DNA of 64,000 bases from Aminipila terrae (GCF_010120715.1 NZ_CP047591.1:2108001-2172000), one strand, 5' to 3'. Shown: positions 51,375-61,754, counted from the stretch's first letter. The notes: a model not told the origin generated them from the letters alone. Translations and numbers: made by a program.

Positions 51375-53945
51375 TTGAAACAAAAGTTTAATATTACGGG
51401 AATGACCTGTTCCGCATGTTCAACGCGAGTTGAAAAAGGTGTGGCTAAACTGGAGGGGGTTTTAAATGTAAGTGTAAACTTATTGACTAACACCATGCAG
51501 GTAGAATATGAAGAAAAAAAATTGTCAGAGCAGCAGATTTTAGCTTCTGTAGAACATGCAGGATATGGTGCGGTTCTGTCCGATTCCCAAAAGGAGAAAA
51601 AGAGTGTAGGAAATAAGAAGGAAAACCAGAATGCCGCCCAGAAGAACCTTGTTCAGGAGCATGTGGGTGAAATGAAAAAGCGTTTTGTTGTTTCTTTAGC
51701 CTTTTTAGTACCCTTGATGTATATATCCATGGGGCATATGCTAAATTTTCCACTGCCAGGCATTTTTCATGGTCAGGAGAATGCGGTAACCTTCGCTTTT
51801 ACTCAGTTCTTGTTTTGCCTGCCCGTTATATATGCAAACCGTAACTATTTTACCAAGGGATTTAGTACGCTGCTCCATGGAGCACCCAATATGGATAGCC
51901 TGATTGCTATAGGATCAACATCAGCTTTGGTCTATGGAATATTTGCTATCTATAGAATGAGCTATGGCCTTGGTACAGGCAATATGCAGATTGTAGAAAA
52001 ATATAGCATGGATCTGTATTTTGAATCAGCAGCAATGATTCTGACCCTTATTACCCTTGGAAAGTTTTTAGAAGCAAAATCTAAAGGAAAAACCAGTGAA
52101 GCACTAACAAAATTAATGGATCTGGCTCCTAAAACTGCATTGGTGGAAAGAAACGGGCAGCAGGTGCAGGTACCGGTTGAGGAAGTGGAGACAGGGGAAA
52201 TAGTACTTGTTAAACCAGGCAGCAGTGTTCCGGTTGATGGAATAATACTAGAGGGAAATACCAGTATAGATGAAGCAGCCATTACGGGAGAAAGTATGCC
52301 TGTTTATAAGGATGAAGGAATGAATGTAATAGCTGCTACCATTAATAAATCAGGCTTTATTAAAGTGAAAGCTACAAAAGTGGGTGCAGATACAACTTTT
52401 TCACAGATTATAAAACTGGTGGAAGAAGCCAGTGCCTCGAAGGCTCCGATAGCCAAACTGGCAGATAAAATATCAGGAATATTTGTTCCTGTGGTTATAG
52501 GAATTGCCTTAGTAACTGCTGCAGTATGGCTGATAATGGGTGCAAATTTTGAGTTTGCCTTATCTTCTGCTATATGTGTTCTGGTGATTTCCTGCCCCTG
52601 TGCACTGGGGCTGGCAACACCAGTAGCTATTATGGTAGGAACAGGGAAAGGGGCGGAAAACGGTATTCTGATAAAATCCGGGGAAGCCTTGGAACTGGCC
52701 CACAGCGTAGATTGTGTGGTTTTAGACAAGACTGGAACCATAACTCAGGGAAAGCCAACTGTAACGGATGTATTACCAATCAATGTGACTAAAGAACAAC
52801 TAATTGAAATTGCAGGAGGGCTGGAAGCAAAAAGTGAGCATCCTTTAGCAGAGGCTATCATGCATTATACAGAAGAACAGAATGCATCCATCCTTGAAGC
52901 TGAAAATTTCCAATCCGTATCTGGAAAAGGGGTAAAAGCAACTATTGACAATAATACGTATTTTGCAGGAAACCAGAAAATGATGGAAGAAAGTGGAATA
53001 AGTACAAAAGCCTATGAAAAAGATATAGACAGACTTGCTTCAGAGGGGAAAACTCCCATGATATTTGCCAATCAAACTCAGATTCTGGGAATTATGGCTG
53101 TGGCAGATGTGATAAAACCTACAAGCAGAGCTGCTATTGAAAAGCTGAGGCAAATAGGCATCGAAGTCACTATGCTCACTGGAGATAACAAAAAAACAGC
53201 AGAAGGCATAGGGAGAGATTTACCATTAAACCACATTATTTCAGAGGTTTTGCCTCAGGATAAAGAAAAGGTACTGTCTCAATTACAGAAACTGGGTAAA
53301 AAGGTGGCCATGGTTGGAGATGGTATCAACGACGCTCCGGCACTGGTCCGAGCAGATGTTGGTATCGCCATTGGAGCGGGCACTGATGTGGCAGTGGAAA
53401 GCGCAGATATCATTCTGATGAAGAACGACTTGATGGATGTGGTCACTGCTATAAGATTAAGTAAAGCTGTAATCCGGAATATAAAGCAGAACTTATTCTG
53501 GGCATTTTTTTATAACTGTCTTGGAATACCTCTGGCAGCAGGTGTCTTTTTCCCTTTGTTTGGATGGAAATTAAGTCCCATGTTTGCAGCAGCGGCAATG
53601 AGTTTCAGCAGCGTATTTGTTGTATCCAATGCTCTGCGTTTAAAAATGTTTAAAGCAGACAGCCCTGGGGACAATAACTTGTATAAGGGCCATTTAATGG
53701 CTGAAAATAATAAATATATAAATCAGGAGGAAAAGAAAATGGTAACATTAAAAATTGATGGAATGATGTGTGAAAACTGCGTAAAGCATGTTAAAGATGC
53801 TCTGGAGTCTTTTAAGGATACCACGGTAGATGTGAACTTAGACCATAAAGAGGCTAAAGTTGAAATCCCATCTTCTGTATCAACAAAAGAGCTAAAGGCT
53901 GCTGTGGAACAGGCTGGTTATACCGTTACAGAGATAATAGAATAA
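51375..53945 (+). CDS. copA: Copper-exporting P1B-type ATPase CopA, read here as fused to CopZ
   Basis: Starts at the TTG at 51375, eight bases after AGGAGG. One N-terminal HMA domain (GMTCSACSTRVEKG), membrane helices, TGES, the CPC copper site (ISCPCALGLATP), DKTGT with the phosphorylated Asp, SEHPLAEA and GDGINDAPAL. It exports Cu(I) using ATP. The frame runs on into a complete CopZ-like chaperone. Adding one G to the GGGG at 53667-53670 would give a stop (SPGGQ-stop) right after the usual CopA end, so the fusion may be an artefact of the same error type seen elsewhere. Confidence 0.92.
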   Translation: MKQKFNITGMTCSACSTRVEKGVAKLEGVLNVSVNLLTNTMQVEYEEKKLSEQQILASVEHAGYGAVLSDSQKEKKSVGNKKENQNAAQKNLVQEHVGEMKKRFVVSLAFLVPLMYISMGHMLNFPLPGIFHGQENAVTFAFTQFLFCLPVIYANRNYFTKGFSTLLHGAPNMDSLIAIGSTSALVYGIFAIYRMSYGLGTGNMQIVEKYSMDLYFESAAMILTLITLGKFLEAKSKGKTSEALTKLMDLAPKTALVERNGQQVQVPVEEVETGEIVLVKPGSSVPVDGIILEGNTSIDEAAITGESMPVYKDEGMNVIAATINKSGFIKVKATKVGADTTFSQIIKLVEEASASKAPIAKLADKISGIFVPVVIGIALVTAAVWLIMGANFEFALSSAICVLVISCPCALGLATPVAIMVGTGKGAENGILIKSGEALELAHSVDCVVLDKTGTITQGKPTVTDVLPINVTKEQLIEIAGGLEAKSEHPLAEAIMHYTEEQNASILEAENFQSVSGKGVKATIDNNTYFAGNQKMMEESGISTKAYEKDIDRLASEGKTPMIFANQTQILGIMAVADVIKPTSRAAIEKLRQIGIEVTMLTGDNKKTAEGIGRDLPLNHIISEVLPQDKEKVLSQLQKLGKKVAMVGDGINDAPALVRADVGIAIGAGTDVAVESADIILMKNDLMDVVTAIRLSKAVIRNIKQNLFWAFFYNCLGIPLAAGVFFPLFGWKLSPMFAAAAMSFSSVFVVSNALRLKMFKADSPGDNNLYKGHLMAENNKYINQEEKKMVTLKIDGMMCENCVKHVKDALESFKDTTVDVNLDHKEAKVEIPSSVSTKELKAAVEQAGYTVTEIIE
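53739..53945 (+). CDS. copZ: CopZ-like copper chaperone (internal start)
   Basis: ATG at 53739 with a perfect AGGAGG at 53725-53730, in frame with the long copA reading. 68 residues, the normal CopZ length, with the metal motif GMMCENC and the typical end (ELKAAVEQAGY). The dedicated ribosome binding site shows it can be made on its own whether or not copA is fused. It delivers Cu(I) to CopA. Confidence 0.85.
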   Translation: MVTLKIDGMMCENCVKHVKDALESFKDTTVDVNLDHKEAKVEIPSSVSTKELKAAVEQAGYTVTEIIE

Positions 53946-54115
53946 AACCTTTTTACTAAATGTAAGATATATGTTATAATCCTTTCGGAGATAGTATTCT
54001 TTAAGGAAACTATACTCTTACTTGATTTTATGCATGTAAAACATAAGTTAAAATTAATGAGCTTATATTATATATTGAATAAGACTCGGATTTTATAGTA
54101 ATAAAAGTATTATGC

Positions 54116-54154
54116 GCACTTTCCGGGACATTTTAGACTTGGAAGGTGCTTTTT
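54116..54154 (+). terminator. Terminator upstream of panC
   Basis: GCACTTTCC (54116-54124) and GGAAGGTGC (54141-54149), one G-T pair, then T5. It could end the copper operon or, lying 95 bases before panC, attenuate it. An extended -10 (TGTTATAAT, about 53973-53981) lies upstream. Confidence 0.65.
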
Positions 54155-54248
54155 ATATATAAAGTCTTAATTTTGAGGAGAGGTTTAACTGCAGGAAAGT
54201 TAAATAGGAGGGCTATCTTCAAATTTATTTATGAAGAGAGGTAAACAA

Positions 54249-55091
54249 ATGAAAGTAGCAGCAACAGTTTTAGAAACCAGAGATATGATCCGCAAATGGA
54301 AACAGGAAGGCTTAACAATCGGATTAGTTCCAACCATGGGATTTTTACATGAGGGACATGCCAGTCTTATACAAAAATGCAGGGAAGAAAATGATAAAGT
54401 AATTGTATCCGTTTTTCTAAATCCTACTCAGTTTGGAGAAAATGAGGACTTAGCAGCATATCCCAGAGACTTTGAAAGAGATATGATGCTTTGCGAAAAA
54501 ATGGGGGCTGATCTGATTTTCCATCCGGAGCCAGAAGAGATGTATCAGGATTCCTGTACCTTTGTAAATATTACAGCACTTTCTGATAATTTATGTGGAA
54601 AAACAAGACCCACACATTTTAAGGGCGTTTGTACAGTGGTTTCCAAACTTTTTAATATTGTAACCCCGGACAATGCATATTTTGGGCAAAAAGATGCCCA
54701 ACAGCTGGCGATAATAAAAAAGATGGTGAAAGATTTAAACTTTGACATCCGAATTGTGGGATGCCCCATTGTGAGAGAAGAAGATGGCCTGGCAAAATCC
54801 TCAAGAAATACATATTTAAATGAGGAAGAACGCAGTGCAGCATTATGCCTTTCCAAAGCAGTCAGAGAAGGACAGAGAATTATTTCAATGGGTGCTGACA
54901 GTGAAAAGGTTCTGGGCCCTATGCGTGAAATAATTGAAAAAGAGCCATTGGCTAAAATTGATTATATAAATGTAGTAGATGCATTAACCATGCATCCAGT
55001 AGAACGCATAGAAAATCCAGTATTGGTGGCAATGGCTGTTTATATTGGGAGGACACGTTTAATAGATAATTTTATATACGGAGAAGAATAA
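54249..55091 (+). CDS. panC: Pantothenate synthetase
   Basis: 280 residues from MKVAAT; an ATG six codons earlier overlaps the site. The ATP-binding HIGH-like motif is in LVPTMGFLHEGHASLI; VSVFLNPTQFGENEDLAAYP, GVCTVVSKLFNIV, YFGQKDAQQL and the KMSKS-like AKSSRN complete the family set. It joins pantoate and beta-alanine to make pantothenate. panB and panD are not adjacent, so the pathway is split or partial here. Confidence 0.95.
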   Translation: MKVAATVLETRDMIRKWKQEGLTIGLVPTMGFLHEGHASLIQKCREENDKVIVSVFLNPTQFGENEDLAAYPRDFERDMMLCEKMGADLIFHPEPEEMYQDSCTFVNITALSDNLCGKTRPTHFKGVCTVVSKLFNIVTPDNAYFGQKDAQQLAIIKKMVKDLNFDIRIVGCPIVREEDGLAKSSRNTYLNEEERSAALCLSKAVREGQRIISMGADSEKVLGPMREIIEKEPLAKIDYINVVDALTMHPVERIENPVLVAMAVYIGRTRLIDNFIYGEE

Positions 55092-55157
55092 ACTGTTTCT
55101 TTGTTAAATTTTCTGAGAAGTGTAAGTGAAAATCAATTAATACAAGGAAGAATAAGA

Positions 55158-55203
55158 AGGAACTATGGTTACAGGTAATTGTCAACTATAGTTTCTTTTT
55201 TTT
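55158..55203 (+). terminator. Intrinsic terminator after panC
   Basis: GAACTATGGTT and AACTATAGTTTC pair with one G-T, followed by T8. Confidence 0.65.
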
Positions 55204-55263
55204 GAATCCGGTGGTAAAATGAGGAAGAAACGAATATAAATATAGTAGAAATTGGAGGCAGAA

Positions 55264-55731
55264 ATGGCTATTGAAAAATGCAGAGAATATTTTAAAGAGT
55301 TTAACATGGAAGACAGAATTTTGCAATTTGATGTATCCAGTGCAACAGTGGAGCTTGCAGCAGTAGCTGTAGGATGTGAACCTGAGCGAATCGCAAAGAC
55401 CATGTCTTTTAAATTAGATGAAGAACCAATACTGATTGTCCTGGCAGGAGACGCCAGAATTGATAACAGTAAATATAAGGGACAGTTTCATACAAAAGCT
55501 AAAATGCTTAATCAGGAAGAAGTTGCTGAATTTATAGGACATGCTGTAGGTGGTGTTTGCCCATTCGGTATCAATGAGGGTGTAACGGTATATCTGGATG
55601 AATCTCTAAAGCGGTTTACCACTGTATTTCCAGCCTGTGGCAGCAGTAACAGTGCTATTGAACTGACCATACCTGAGCTTGAGCGGTATTCTAACTTTTT
55701 GGAGTGGGTAGATGTTTGCAAAAATTGGTAG
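55264..55731 (+). CDS. YbaK/EbsC-family aminoacyl-tRNA deacylase
   Basis: 155 residues from MAIEKC (GGAGG upstream). SSATVELAAVAVGCEPERIA and the Lys of KTMSFK, then VGGVCPFGI and VFPACGSSNSAIELT, are characteristic of the trans-editing domain that clears Cys- or Ala-tRNA(Pro) mischarging. Stop lies 20 bases inside the MATE gene, so the two overlap and are probably coupled. Confidence 0.9.
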   Translation: MAIEKCREYFKEFNMEDRILQFDVSSATVELAAVAVGCEPERIAKTMSFKLDEEPILIVLAGDARIDNSKYKGQFHTKAKMLNQEEVAEFIGHAVGGVCPFGINEGVTVYLDESLKRFTTVFPACGSSNSAIELTIPELERYSNFLEWVDVCKNW

Positions 55732-57109
55732 TAACAATTTAACAGAGGGAAAGATTTCAAGACAGTTATTCTTATTTGCCATACCATTACTTTTAGGAAA
55801 TTTATTGCAGCAAGTATATTTTATTACAGATTCTATCATTGTAGGACAATGTCTGGGAAGTACGGCTTTAGCAGCTGTCGGTACAGCATCTTCCATTACC
55901 ATATTGATGGTAAACTTTTTCACAGGGATAGCAAATGGCACAGGAATTATACTGGCACAATATGCAGGAGCTGGAGATAACAAAAAACTAGGCCATACCA
56001 TAAGGGCCGCAGCCATATTTACCGTAATCTTTGGCGTTATATGTTCAATAACCGGTGTGATTTTTTCACCTGACTTCCTAAACATGATGGATACCCCCAG
56101 TGATGTGTTCCCGCAGGCAAATAATTTTTTAACGTATTGTTTTGCAGGAATGCTGCCTATGTTGATTTATAATATGGGGGCTGCCAGTTTGCAGGCCATG
56201 GGAGATTCCAGAACTCCGTTATACTTTTTAAGTTCAGCATGTATAGTCAATGTTATTCTGGATCTTATTTTTATACAGGGATTTGGAATGGATGTGGAAG
56301 GGACTGCTATTGCCACATGTATTGCACAGGCATTAGCGGCTGCTTTGGTTTTCATAGCAATAAAAAAGAAAATTGCTGCAATGCAGAAACAGGATACAGA
56401 GCAGGAAGGCAGTAATGTCATGCAGTCTGAGAGTGAAGAAACGGGCACTCTGGCACAGCTGTTTAAAAGAATACTGATATTAGGACTGCCAATAGGAATG
56501 CAAAGCGTGGTTATTAATTTCTCAAATATTGTCGTTCAAAGTCATATCAACAGTCTGGGCTCAGATGTCATGGCTGCATGGAGTGCATTCTGCCGGCTGG
56601 ATGGATTTATTATACTGCCTTTCATGAGCTTCAGCCTTGCAGTTATGACTTTTACCGGGCAGAACTTTGGTGCAAAGAAAACAGACCGAATTTTTCAAGG
56701 TGTTAAATCTGGATTGATTATGAGCTGTGGATTTACAGTTGTACTGGAAATTCTTATTGTGATTTTTGCGGAACCCTGCTTTGAGATTTTTACCAGGTCT
56801 GATGAGGTCATAGCCTACGCATGCAATATGGTGTATTACATGGTACCCTTTTATTTTATGATGGCAGCCGCCAGAGTGTATACTGGAGTTATATCTGGAA
56901 CAGGCAATTCTATTACCCCGATGATTATAAATATCCTGTTCATGTGTGCCTTCAGAGTGGCGTTTCTGCCTTTCGGAGCACATATGTGGGGAAGAACCCT
57001 CATGGTTGTATATTATACATACTGGGTATCCTGGATCTTAAGTCTTGTGAGCATAATGGCGTATTATTACTTTAAAATGAAAAGGAAAATTATTATATTG
57101 TCAAATTAA
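55712..57109 (+). CDS. MATE-family efflux transporter
   Basis: 465 residues with 12 membrane helices in two MatE halves (FAIPLLLGNLLQQVYFITDS, IVGQCLGSTALAAVG; and the second IGMQSVVINFSNIVVQSHIN). NorM-like cation-coupled drug or metabolite exporter. The start overlaps the deacylase gene by 20 bases, with GGAGTGGG just upstream. Confidence 0.93.
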   Translation: MFAKIGSNNLTEGKISRQLFLFAIPLLLGNLLQQVYFITDSIIVGQCLGSTALAAVGTASSITILMVNFFTGIANGTGIILAQYAGAGDNKKLGHTIRAAAIFTVIFGVICSITGVIFSPDFLNMMDTPSDVFPQANNFLTYCFAGMLPMLIYNMGAASLQAMGDSRTPLYFLSSACIVNVILDLIFIQGFGMDVEGTAIATCIAQALAAALVFIAIKKKIAAMQKQDTEQEGSNVMQSESEETGTLAQLFKRILILGLPIGMQSVVINFSNIVVQSHINSLGSDVMAAWSAFCRLDGFIILPFMSFSLAVMTFTGQNFGAKKTDRIFQGVKSGLIMSCGFTVVLEILIVIFAEPCFEIFTRSDEVIAYACNMVYYMVPFYFMMAAARVYTGVISGTGNSITPMIINILFMCAFRVAFLPFGAHMWGRTLMVVYYTYWVSWILSLVSIMAYYYFKMKRKIIILSN

Positions 57110-57145
57110 AACAAACAATTTATAACTTTTTTTGTCAAAACCCTT

Positions 57146-57175
57146 TAGAAAATGTCTGAATAATGCTAATATTAG
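57146..57175 (+). promoter_or_regulatory. Possible SigD-type promoter of chemoreceptor 1
   Basis: TAGA (57146-57149), 15 bp, GCTAATAT (57165-57172), similar to the flagellar sigma pattern TAAA-N15-GCCGATAT. TGCTAATATTAGAAA recurs at 59349-59363 before the second receptor. Confidence 0.4.
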
Positions 57176-57245
57176 AAAATAAAGTGAATTTTACCCATGG
57201 TGAAATCAGAAATTATTATTTTTTATTTGAGAAAAGGAGTTAGCC

Positions 57246-59264
57246 ATGAAAAGTATTAGAACAAAAATTATGGTAATGATTGGAGGCGTCGCCATACTTG
57301 CTATGATTGTCTCTGCACTTGTTACTGTAAATGCTGTGATGGATACTGTAGTTGGAGATGAAGAGCATGTTTCAGAACTCACCACTAAAACAGTAACCCA
57401 GGATATTAACGAGTATTTTACAAAGTATATTACAATGGCTCAGCAAATGGCATCAGACAGCAATGTAAAAAAGACATTGACAGAAATAACTTCAAGAGAA
57501 ACCTACACGCAGTTACCTTCTTACGAGGGTACCTATAACTCATTAAGCAGGATTATGGAGCTGGACAAAAAAAACATTTTGTCAGCTTATGTAGCTTCGG
57601 CTAAAACAGATGTAGCCTTTGATGGCGGTGACTGGCTTTCAGACCCAGGCTTTGATTTAAAAACAAGAAGCTACTGGTTTGGAAATGATAAGGATTTAAA
57701 GAAAGGATACCTCATAACAGAACCTTATCAGGATTTGGACACAGGCAAAATGGTTATAACCGTTTCTGCGCCTGTTTACGATTTGACTGGAAATAATCTG
57801 GTGGGTATTGCCGGGATAGATGTAACGATAGACGATTTAAGCAACATGGTTGTTAATGTGGATACTGGATACGCAAAAGACGGATGCTATACCATGATGG
57901 TTTCAGGACAAGACCAGGTGCTTGCAGCTAAGAATACGAAAAGAATTCTGAAGGCAGCTGACAGCATCGGATTAAGCCAGAATATGGTAGACGAAATTAA
58001 AAAGCCATCAGAAAAAGTAATAAAATTCCAGGATAATGGAAAAGACTGTTTTGGAATTGTAAAGACTACCAGGGATGCGGGATGGAAAGTGATCTTTGCT
58101 GTTTATGAAGATGAATTTATGAAGCATGCAAATGCAACTGAAAGAAATCTAATTTTGATATACATTATTGCAATTATTCTTTTGTTTATTGTAATAGCCT
58201 TTGTAGCCAAAGGAATTGCTGCTCCCCTGAGGAAACTTACCAGCGTTACAGATGAACTGGCAAAGGGGAACCTGCATGCTGATATCGATATCACTTCTGC
58301 GGATGAAACCGGAAGACTGGCGGATTCCATGCGAAGTCTGGTAATACGACTAAGACAGTACATAGACTACATAGATGAAGTAGCCGCTTCACTTGATGAA
58401 TTTGCTGCCGGGCATCTGGATATAAAGCTGGTACATTCCTATGATGGGGAATTCGCAAAGATTAAGCAATCACTGCTGCAGGTATCCAGAGTGTTTAAGA
58501 GTACGATAGGACAGATTATAGAAACCTCAGAAAAAGTTGCCAGTGGTTCTGGTGAAATTGCCAATGCATCCCAGATGCTGGCCCAGGGAGCTACTCATCA
58601 GGCAAGCACCACACAGCAGTTAACCGCAACCATAAATGAATTATCTGACCGGGTGACAAAGAATGCTGACCATGCCATGAATGCTTCAGAGCAGGTAAAA
58701 ATTGTAGGAGGAACAGCAGACCAGAGTAACGAGCAGATGAGACAGATGATTACAGCTATTGCAGAAATCAATGATAAATCTGCAGAAATAGGAAAGATTA
58801 TCAAAGTAATTGAAGATATAGCCTTCCAGACCAATATATTAGCCTTAAATGCTGCAGTAGAGGCAGCGAGAGCAGGAGAGGCTGGCAAGGGATTTGCAGT
58901 AGTGGCAGATGAAGTGAGAAATCTCGCAAGCAAGTCAGCTGAAGCAGCTAAGGATACGACTCACCTGATAGAAGAAACGGTAAAGGCCGTAGAGAATGGA
59001 ACACAGATTGCAAACAAGACAGGCGAAATGCTGGGTCAGGTTATTGAAGGAGTATCCCAGACAGTAGAACTGATAAATGAAATTTCTTCTGCATCTGTAG
59101 GACAGGCAAGTGCCCTGAAGCAAACCCTGGAGGGTGTGGAACAAATTAGTTTTGTTGTACAGACAAATGCTGCAACGGCAGAAGAAAGTTCAGCAGCAAG
59201 CGATGAGCTTTCAAAGCAGGCGGGCACATTAAAAAGTGTTGCTTCACAATTTAAGATACAATAG
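57246..59264 (+). CDS. Methyl-accepting chemotaxis protein 1 (dCache receptor)
   Basis: 672 residues. Membrane helix 1 (about 10-32), extracellular double-Cache domain (40-275; SYWFGNDKDLKKGYLITEPY and ISVSAPVYD-type strands), membrane helix 2 (about 297-320), HAMP (322-375, ending ADETGRLADSMRSLVIRL) and a methyl-accepting signalling domain whose hairpin tip reads IEDIAFQTNILALNAAVEAA RAGEAGKGFAVV. It reports small-molecule binding to CheA/CheW. Nearly duplicated by the next gene. Ends before a strong terminator. Confidence 0.95.
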   Translation: MKSIRTKIMVMIGGVAILAMIVSALVTVNAVMDTVVGDEEHVSELTTKTVTQDINEYFTKYITMAQQMASDSNVKKTLTEITSRETYTQLPSYEGTYNSLSRIMELDKKNILSAYVASAKTDVAFDGGDWLSDPGFDLKTRSYWFGNDKDLKKGYLITEPYQDLDTGKMVITVSAPVYDLTGNNLVGIAGIDVTIDDLSNMVVNVDTGYAKDGCYTMMVSGQDQVLAAKNTKRILKAADSIGLSQNMVDEIKKPSEKVIKFQDNGKDCFGIVKTTRDAGWKVIFAVYEDEFMKHANATERNLILIYIIAIILLFIVIAFVAKGIAAPLRKLTSVTDELAKGNLHADIDITSADETGRLADSMRSLVIRLRQYIDYIDEVAASLDEFAAGHLDIKLVHSYDGEFAKIKQSLLQVSRVFKSTIGQIIETSEKVASGSGEIANASQMLAQGATHQASTTQQLTATINELSDRVTKNADHAMNASEQVKIVGGTADQSNEQMRQMITAIAEINDKSAEIGKIIKVIEDIAFQTNILALNAAVEAARAGEAGKGFAVVADEVRNLASKSAEAAKDTTHLIEETVKAVENGTQIANKTGEMLGQVIEGVSQTVELINEISSASVGQASALKQTLEGVEQISFVVQTNAATAEESSAASDELSKQAGTLKSVASQFKIQ

Positions 59265-59287
59265 AACAAAATAAGACAAAAAACGAC

Positions 59288-59326
59288 AAAAGAACCCTAA
59301 AAAACTTCCAGTTTTAGGGTTCTTTT
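59288..59326 (+). terminator. Intrinsic terminator between the chemoreceptors
   Basis: AAAAGAACCCTAAAA (59288-59302) and TTTTAGGGTTCTTTT (59312-59326), perfect 15-bp stem. Confidence 0.92.
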
Positions 59327-59423
59327 GCTGGATTTTTGGGGAGCATGGTGCTAATATTAGAAATAGCTGAAATTTTATTTATGCGGTACGACAGGTACCT
59401 GGTTGAAAGGAGCACTATAAGTA

Positions 59424-61432
59424 ATGAGAAGCCTAAAGACAAAAATTATGGTAACTATAGGAGGCGTTGCGATTCTTGCAATGATTGTTTCCGCCTTTGT
59501 TACTATCAACACTGTAGTAAACACAGCAGTTTCAAACGAAGAGTATATTTCGAAATTATCTACGGGCGCGGTAAACTCAGAGATTAACGAATATTTTACA
59601 AAGTACATTGCTATTGCTGATCAGATAGCATCTAATAGTGAAATCAGAAATCTTCTTACTCAGGCCACTACAAGAGAGGCATTAACTTCAAGTCCCCAAT
59701 TTGCAGATTGCTATAATACCTTAAAAAGAATTACGGATCAAAGTAACGGCCAGATTCTGGCTGCTTACGCTGTGACTGCAGATACCAATGTTGGGTTAGA
59801 TGGTGCAGGATGGATTCCTGATTCCAGTTTTGATTTAAAAACCCGGGAGTATTGGTTTGACAGTCAGGAAAAAATCGACAAGGGATATGTTATAGCAGAG
59901 CCCTATAAAGATTCAGATACAGGAAATATGATTATCACCGTATCTGTTCCACTATATGATACCAATGATTCAAAGATTATCGGCGTTGCCGCTATTGATG
60001 TAACCATAAATGAATTAAGTGACATGGTAGTAAAATCCAAAAGTAATTATGGCAATGCATATAAAATGTTAATTTCAGCAAAGAATTCCATTTTAGCAAG
60101 TAAAGACACAAACCTTTTACTGAAAAGTGCAGACAAGGCTGGGTTTAGTGACGCAATGCTAAGTGAGATAGCAAAACCAACCAATAAAGTAATTAAATTT
60201 AAAGACAATAAAGAATCATGCTTTGGTGTTGTACAGACCACCAGAGATGCTGGATGGAAAGTAGTTTATATTATTCCGGAAAAAGACTTTATGAAAGTGA
60301 CAAATACTACAAAGCGAAACATTATGATTGTTTATATAACGGCTATTATCATACTGTACCTGGTTATGACAGTTGTAGTGAGACGTATCGTTGCACCACT
60401 GAGAAAACTTACCAATGTTACAGATGAGCTGGCAAAGGGAAATCTTGATGCTGATGTAGATATAAATTCTGCGGATGAAACAGGAAGGCTGGCAGATTCC
60501 ATGCGGAGCCTGGTAATAAGACTGAGACAGTACATAGACTACATAGATGAAGTATCTGCTTCCCTTGATCAGTTTGCAGCTGGACATCTTGACATACAGT
60601 TAAATCAGTCTTATGATGGAGAATTTGCAAAGCTAAAAGAATCCCTGCTCCAGGTATCTAAAGTGTTTAAGAGTACCATAGGACAGATTATAGAAACCTC
60701 AGAAAAGGTTGCCAGTGGTTCAGGACAGATAGCTAATGCAGCCCAGATGCTTGCTCAGGGAGCTACTCATCAGGCAAGCACAACAGAGGAATTAACAGCA
60801 ACTATAAATGAATTATCTGACCGTGTAACAAAGAATGCTGACCACGCTATGAATGCTTCAGAGCAGGTAAGAATTGTAGGGGGACAGCAGACCAGAGTAA
60901 CGAGCAGATGAGACAGATGATTACTGCTATTGCAGAAATCAATGAAAAATCTGCAGAAATAGGAAAGATTATCAAAGTAATTGAGGATATAGCCTTCCAG
61001 ACCAATATATTGGCCTTAAATGCTGCAGTAGAGGCTGCAAGAGCAGGAGAGGCAGGTAAGGGATTTGCAGTAGTGGCAGATGAAGTAAGAAATCTGGCAA
61101 GCAAGTCAGCTGAAGCAGCTAAGGATACGACTCACCTGATAGAAGAAACGGTAAAGGCAGTAGAAAACGGAACCCAGATTGCTAACAAGACAGGAGAAAT
61201 GCTGGGTGAGGTTATTGAAGGAGTTTCCCAGACAGTAGACCTGATAAACGAGATTTCTTCAGCATCAGTAGGACAGGCAAGTGCCCTGAAGCAAACCCTG
61301 GAGGGTGTAGAACAGATTAGTTCTGTTGTACAGACAAATGCGGCAACGGCAGAAGAAAGTTCAGCAGCAAGTGATGAACTTTCAAAGCAGGCAAATGCAT
61401 TACAGAGCGTTGCTTCACAATTTAAAATCTAA
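59424..61432 (+). pseudogene. Methyl-accepting chemotaxis protein 2 (one-base frameshift)
   Basis: Same domain order and size as receptor 1. The signalling and HAMP parts are almost identical in DNA sequence while the Cache domain (about 59540-60250) has diverged, as expected for receptors of different ligands. The frame stops at 60911; adding one G to the G5 run at 60879-60883 gives VGGTADQSNEQMRQ exactly as in receptor 1 and restores the frame to 61432. GAAAGGAG precedes the start. Probably intact in the organism. Confidence 0.92.
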
Positions 61433-61469
61433 ATAATGGATAATAATTAATTAAGTTTTTAGATGACAG

Positions 61470-61514
61470 AAAAAGGCTCTTTATGATAAAATTAAAATCA
61501 TAAGGAGCCTTTTT
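61470..61514 (+). terminator. Intrinsic terminator
   Basis: AAAAAGGCTC-TTTATGAT and ATCATAA-GGAGCCTTTTT form a long stem with one small bulge, then Ts. Confidence 0.88.
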
Positions 61515-61606
61515 GAGGGGTAAAACACTGTTGACAACATAAAAAATCCGTGGTATATTTATTTTTAATTTCTATAGGATAAATATGAAATATAAGGAGG
61601 ACAATC

Positions 61607-61720
61607 ATGAACACTATAAATAATCACATGATTAAGACTATGTTGATGAGCTTCTGTGATTACATGTGCATGTATATGTGTGGCATCATGGATTATTTAC
61701 GTGTGCGTCTGATTATGTAG
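61607..61720 (+). CDS. Methionine/cysteine-rich leader peptide of metNIQ
   Basis: 37 codons, ATG six bases after AAGGAGG. Begins MNTINNHMIKTMLMSFCDYM and continues CMYMCGIMDY, LRVRLIM: nine Met and three Cys, concentrated at residues 8-28. It lies between a possible promoter (TTGACA at about 61530) and a strong terminator (61755-61788), followed by metNIQ. This is the layout of ribosome-mediated transcription attenuation, in which slow translation of Met codons would favour an antiterminator. No SAM riboswitch or T-box sequence is visible. The mechanism is inferred; the ORF and terminator are directly seen. Confidence 0.75.
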   Translation: MNTINNHMIKTMLMSFCDYMCMYMCGIMDYLRVRLIM

Positions 61721-61754
61721 TTTTATAGTCTGAGCTTATATGTATAGATTATAG

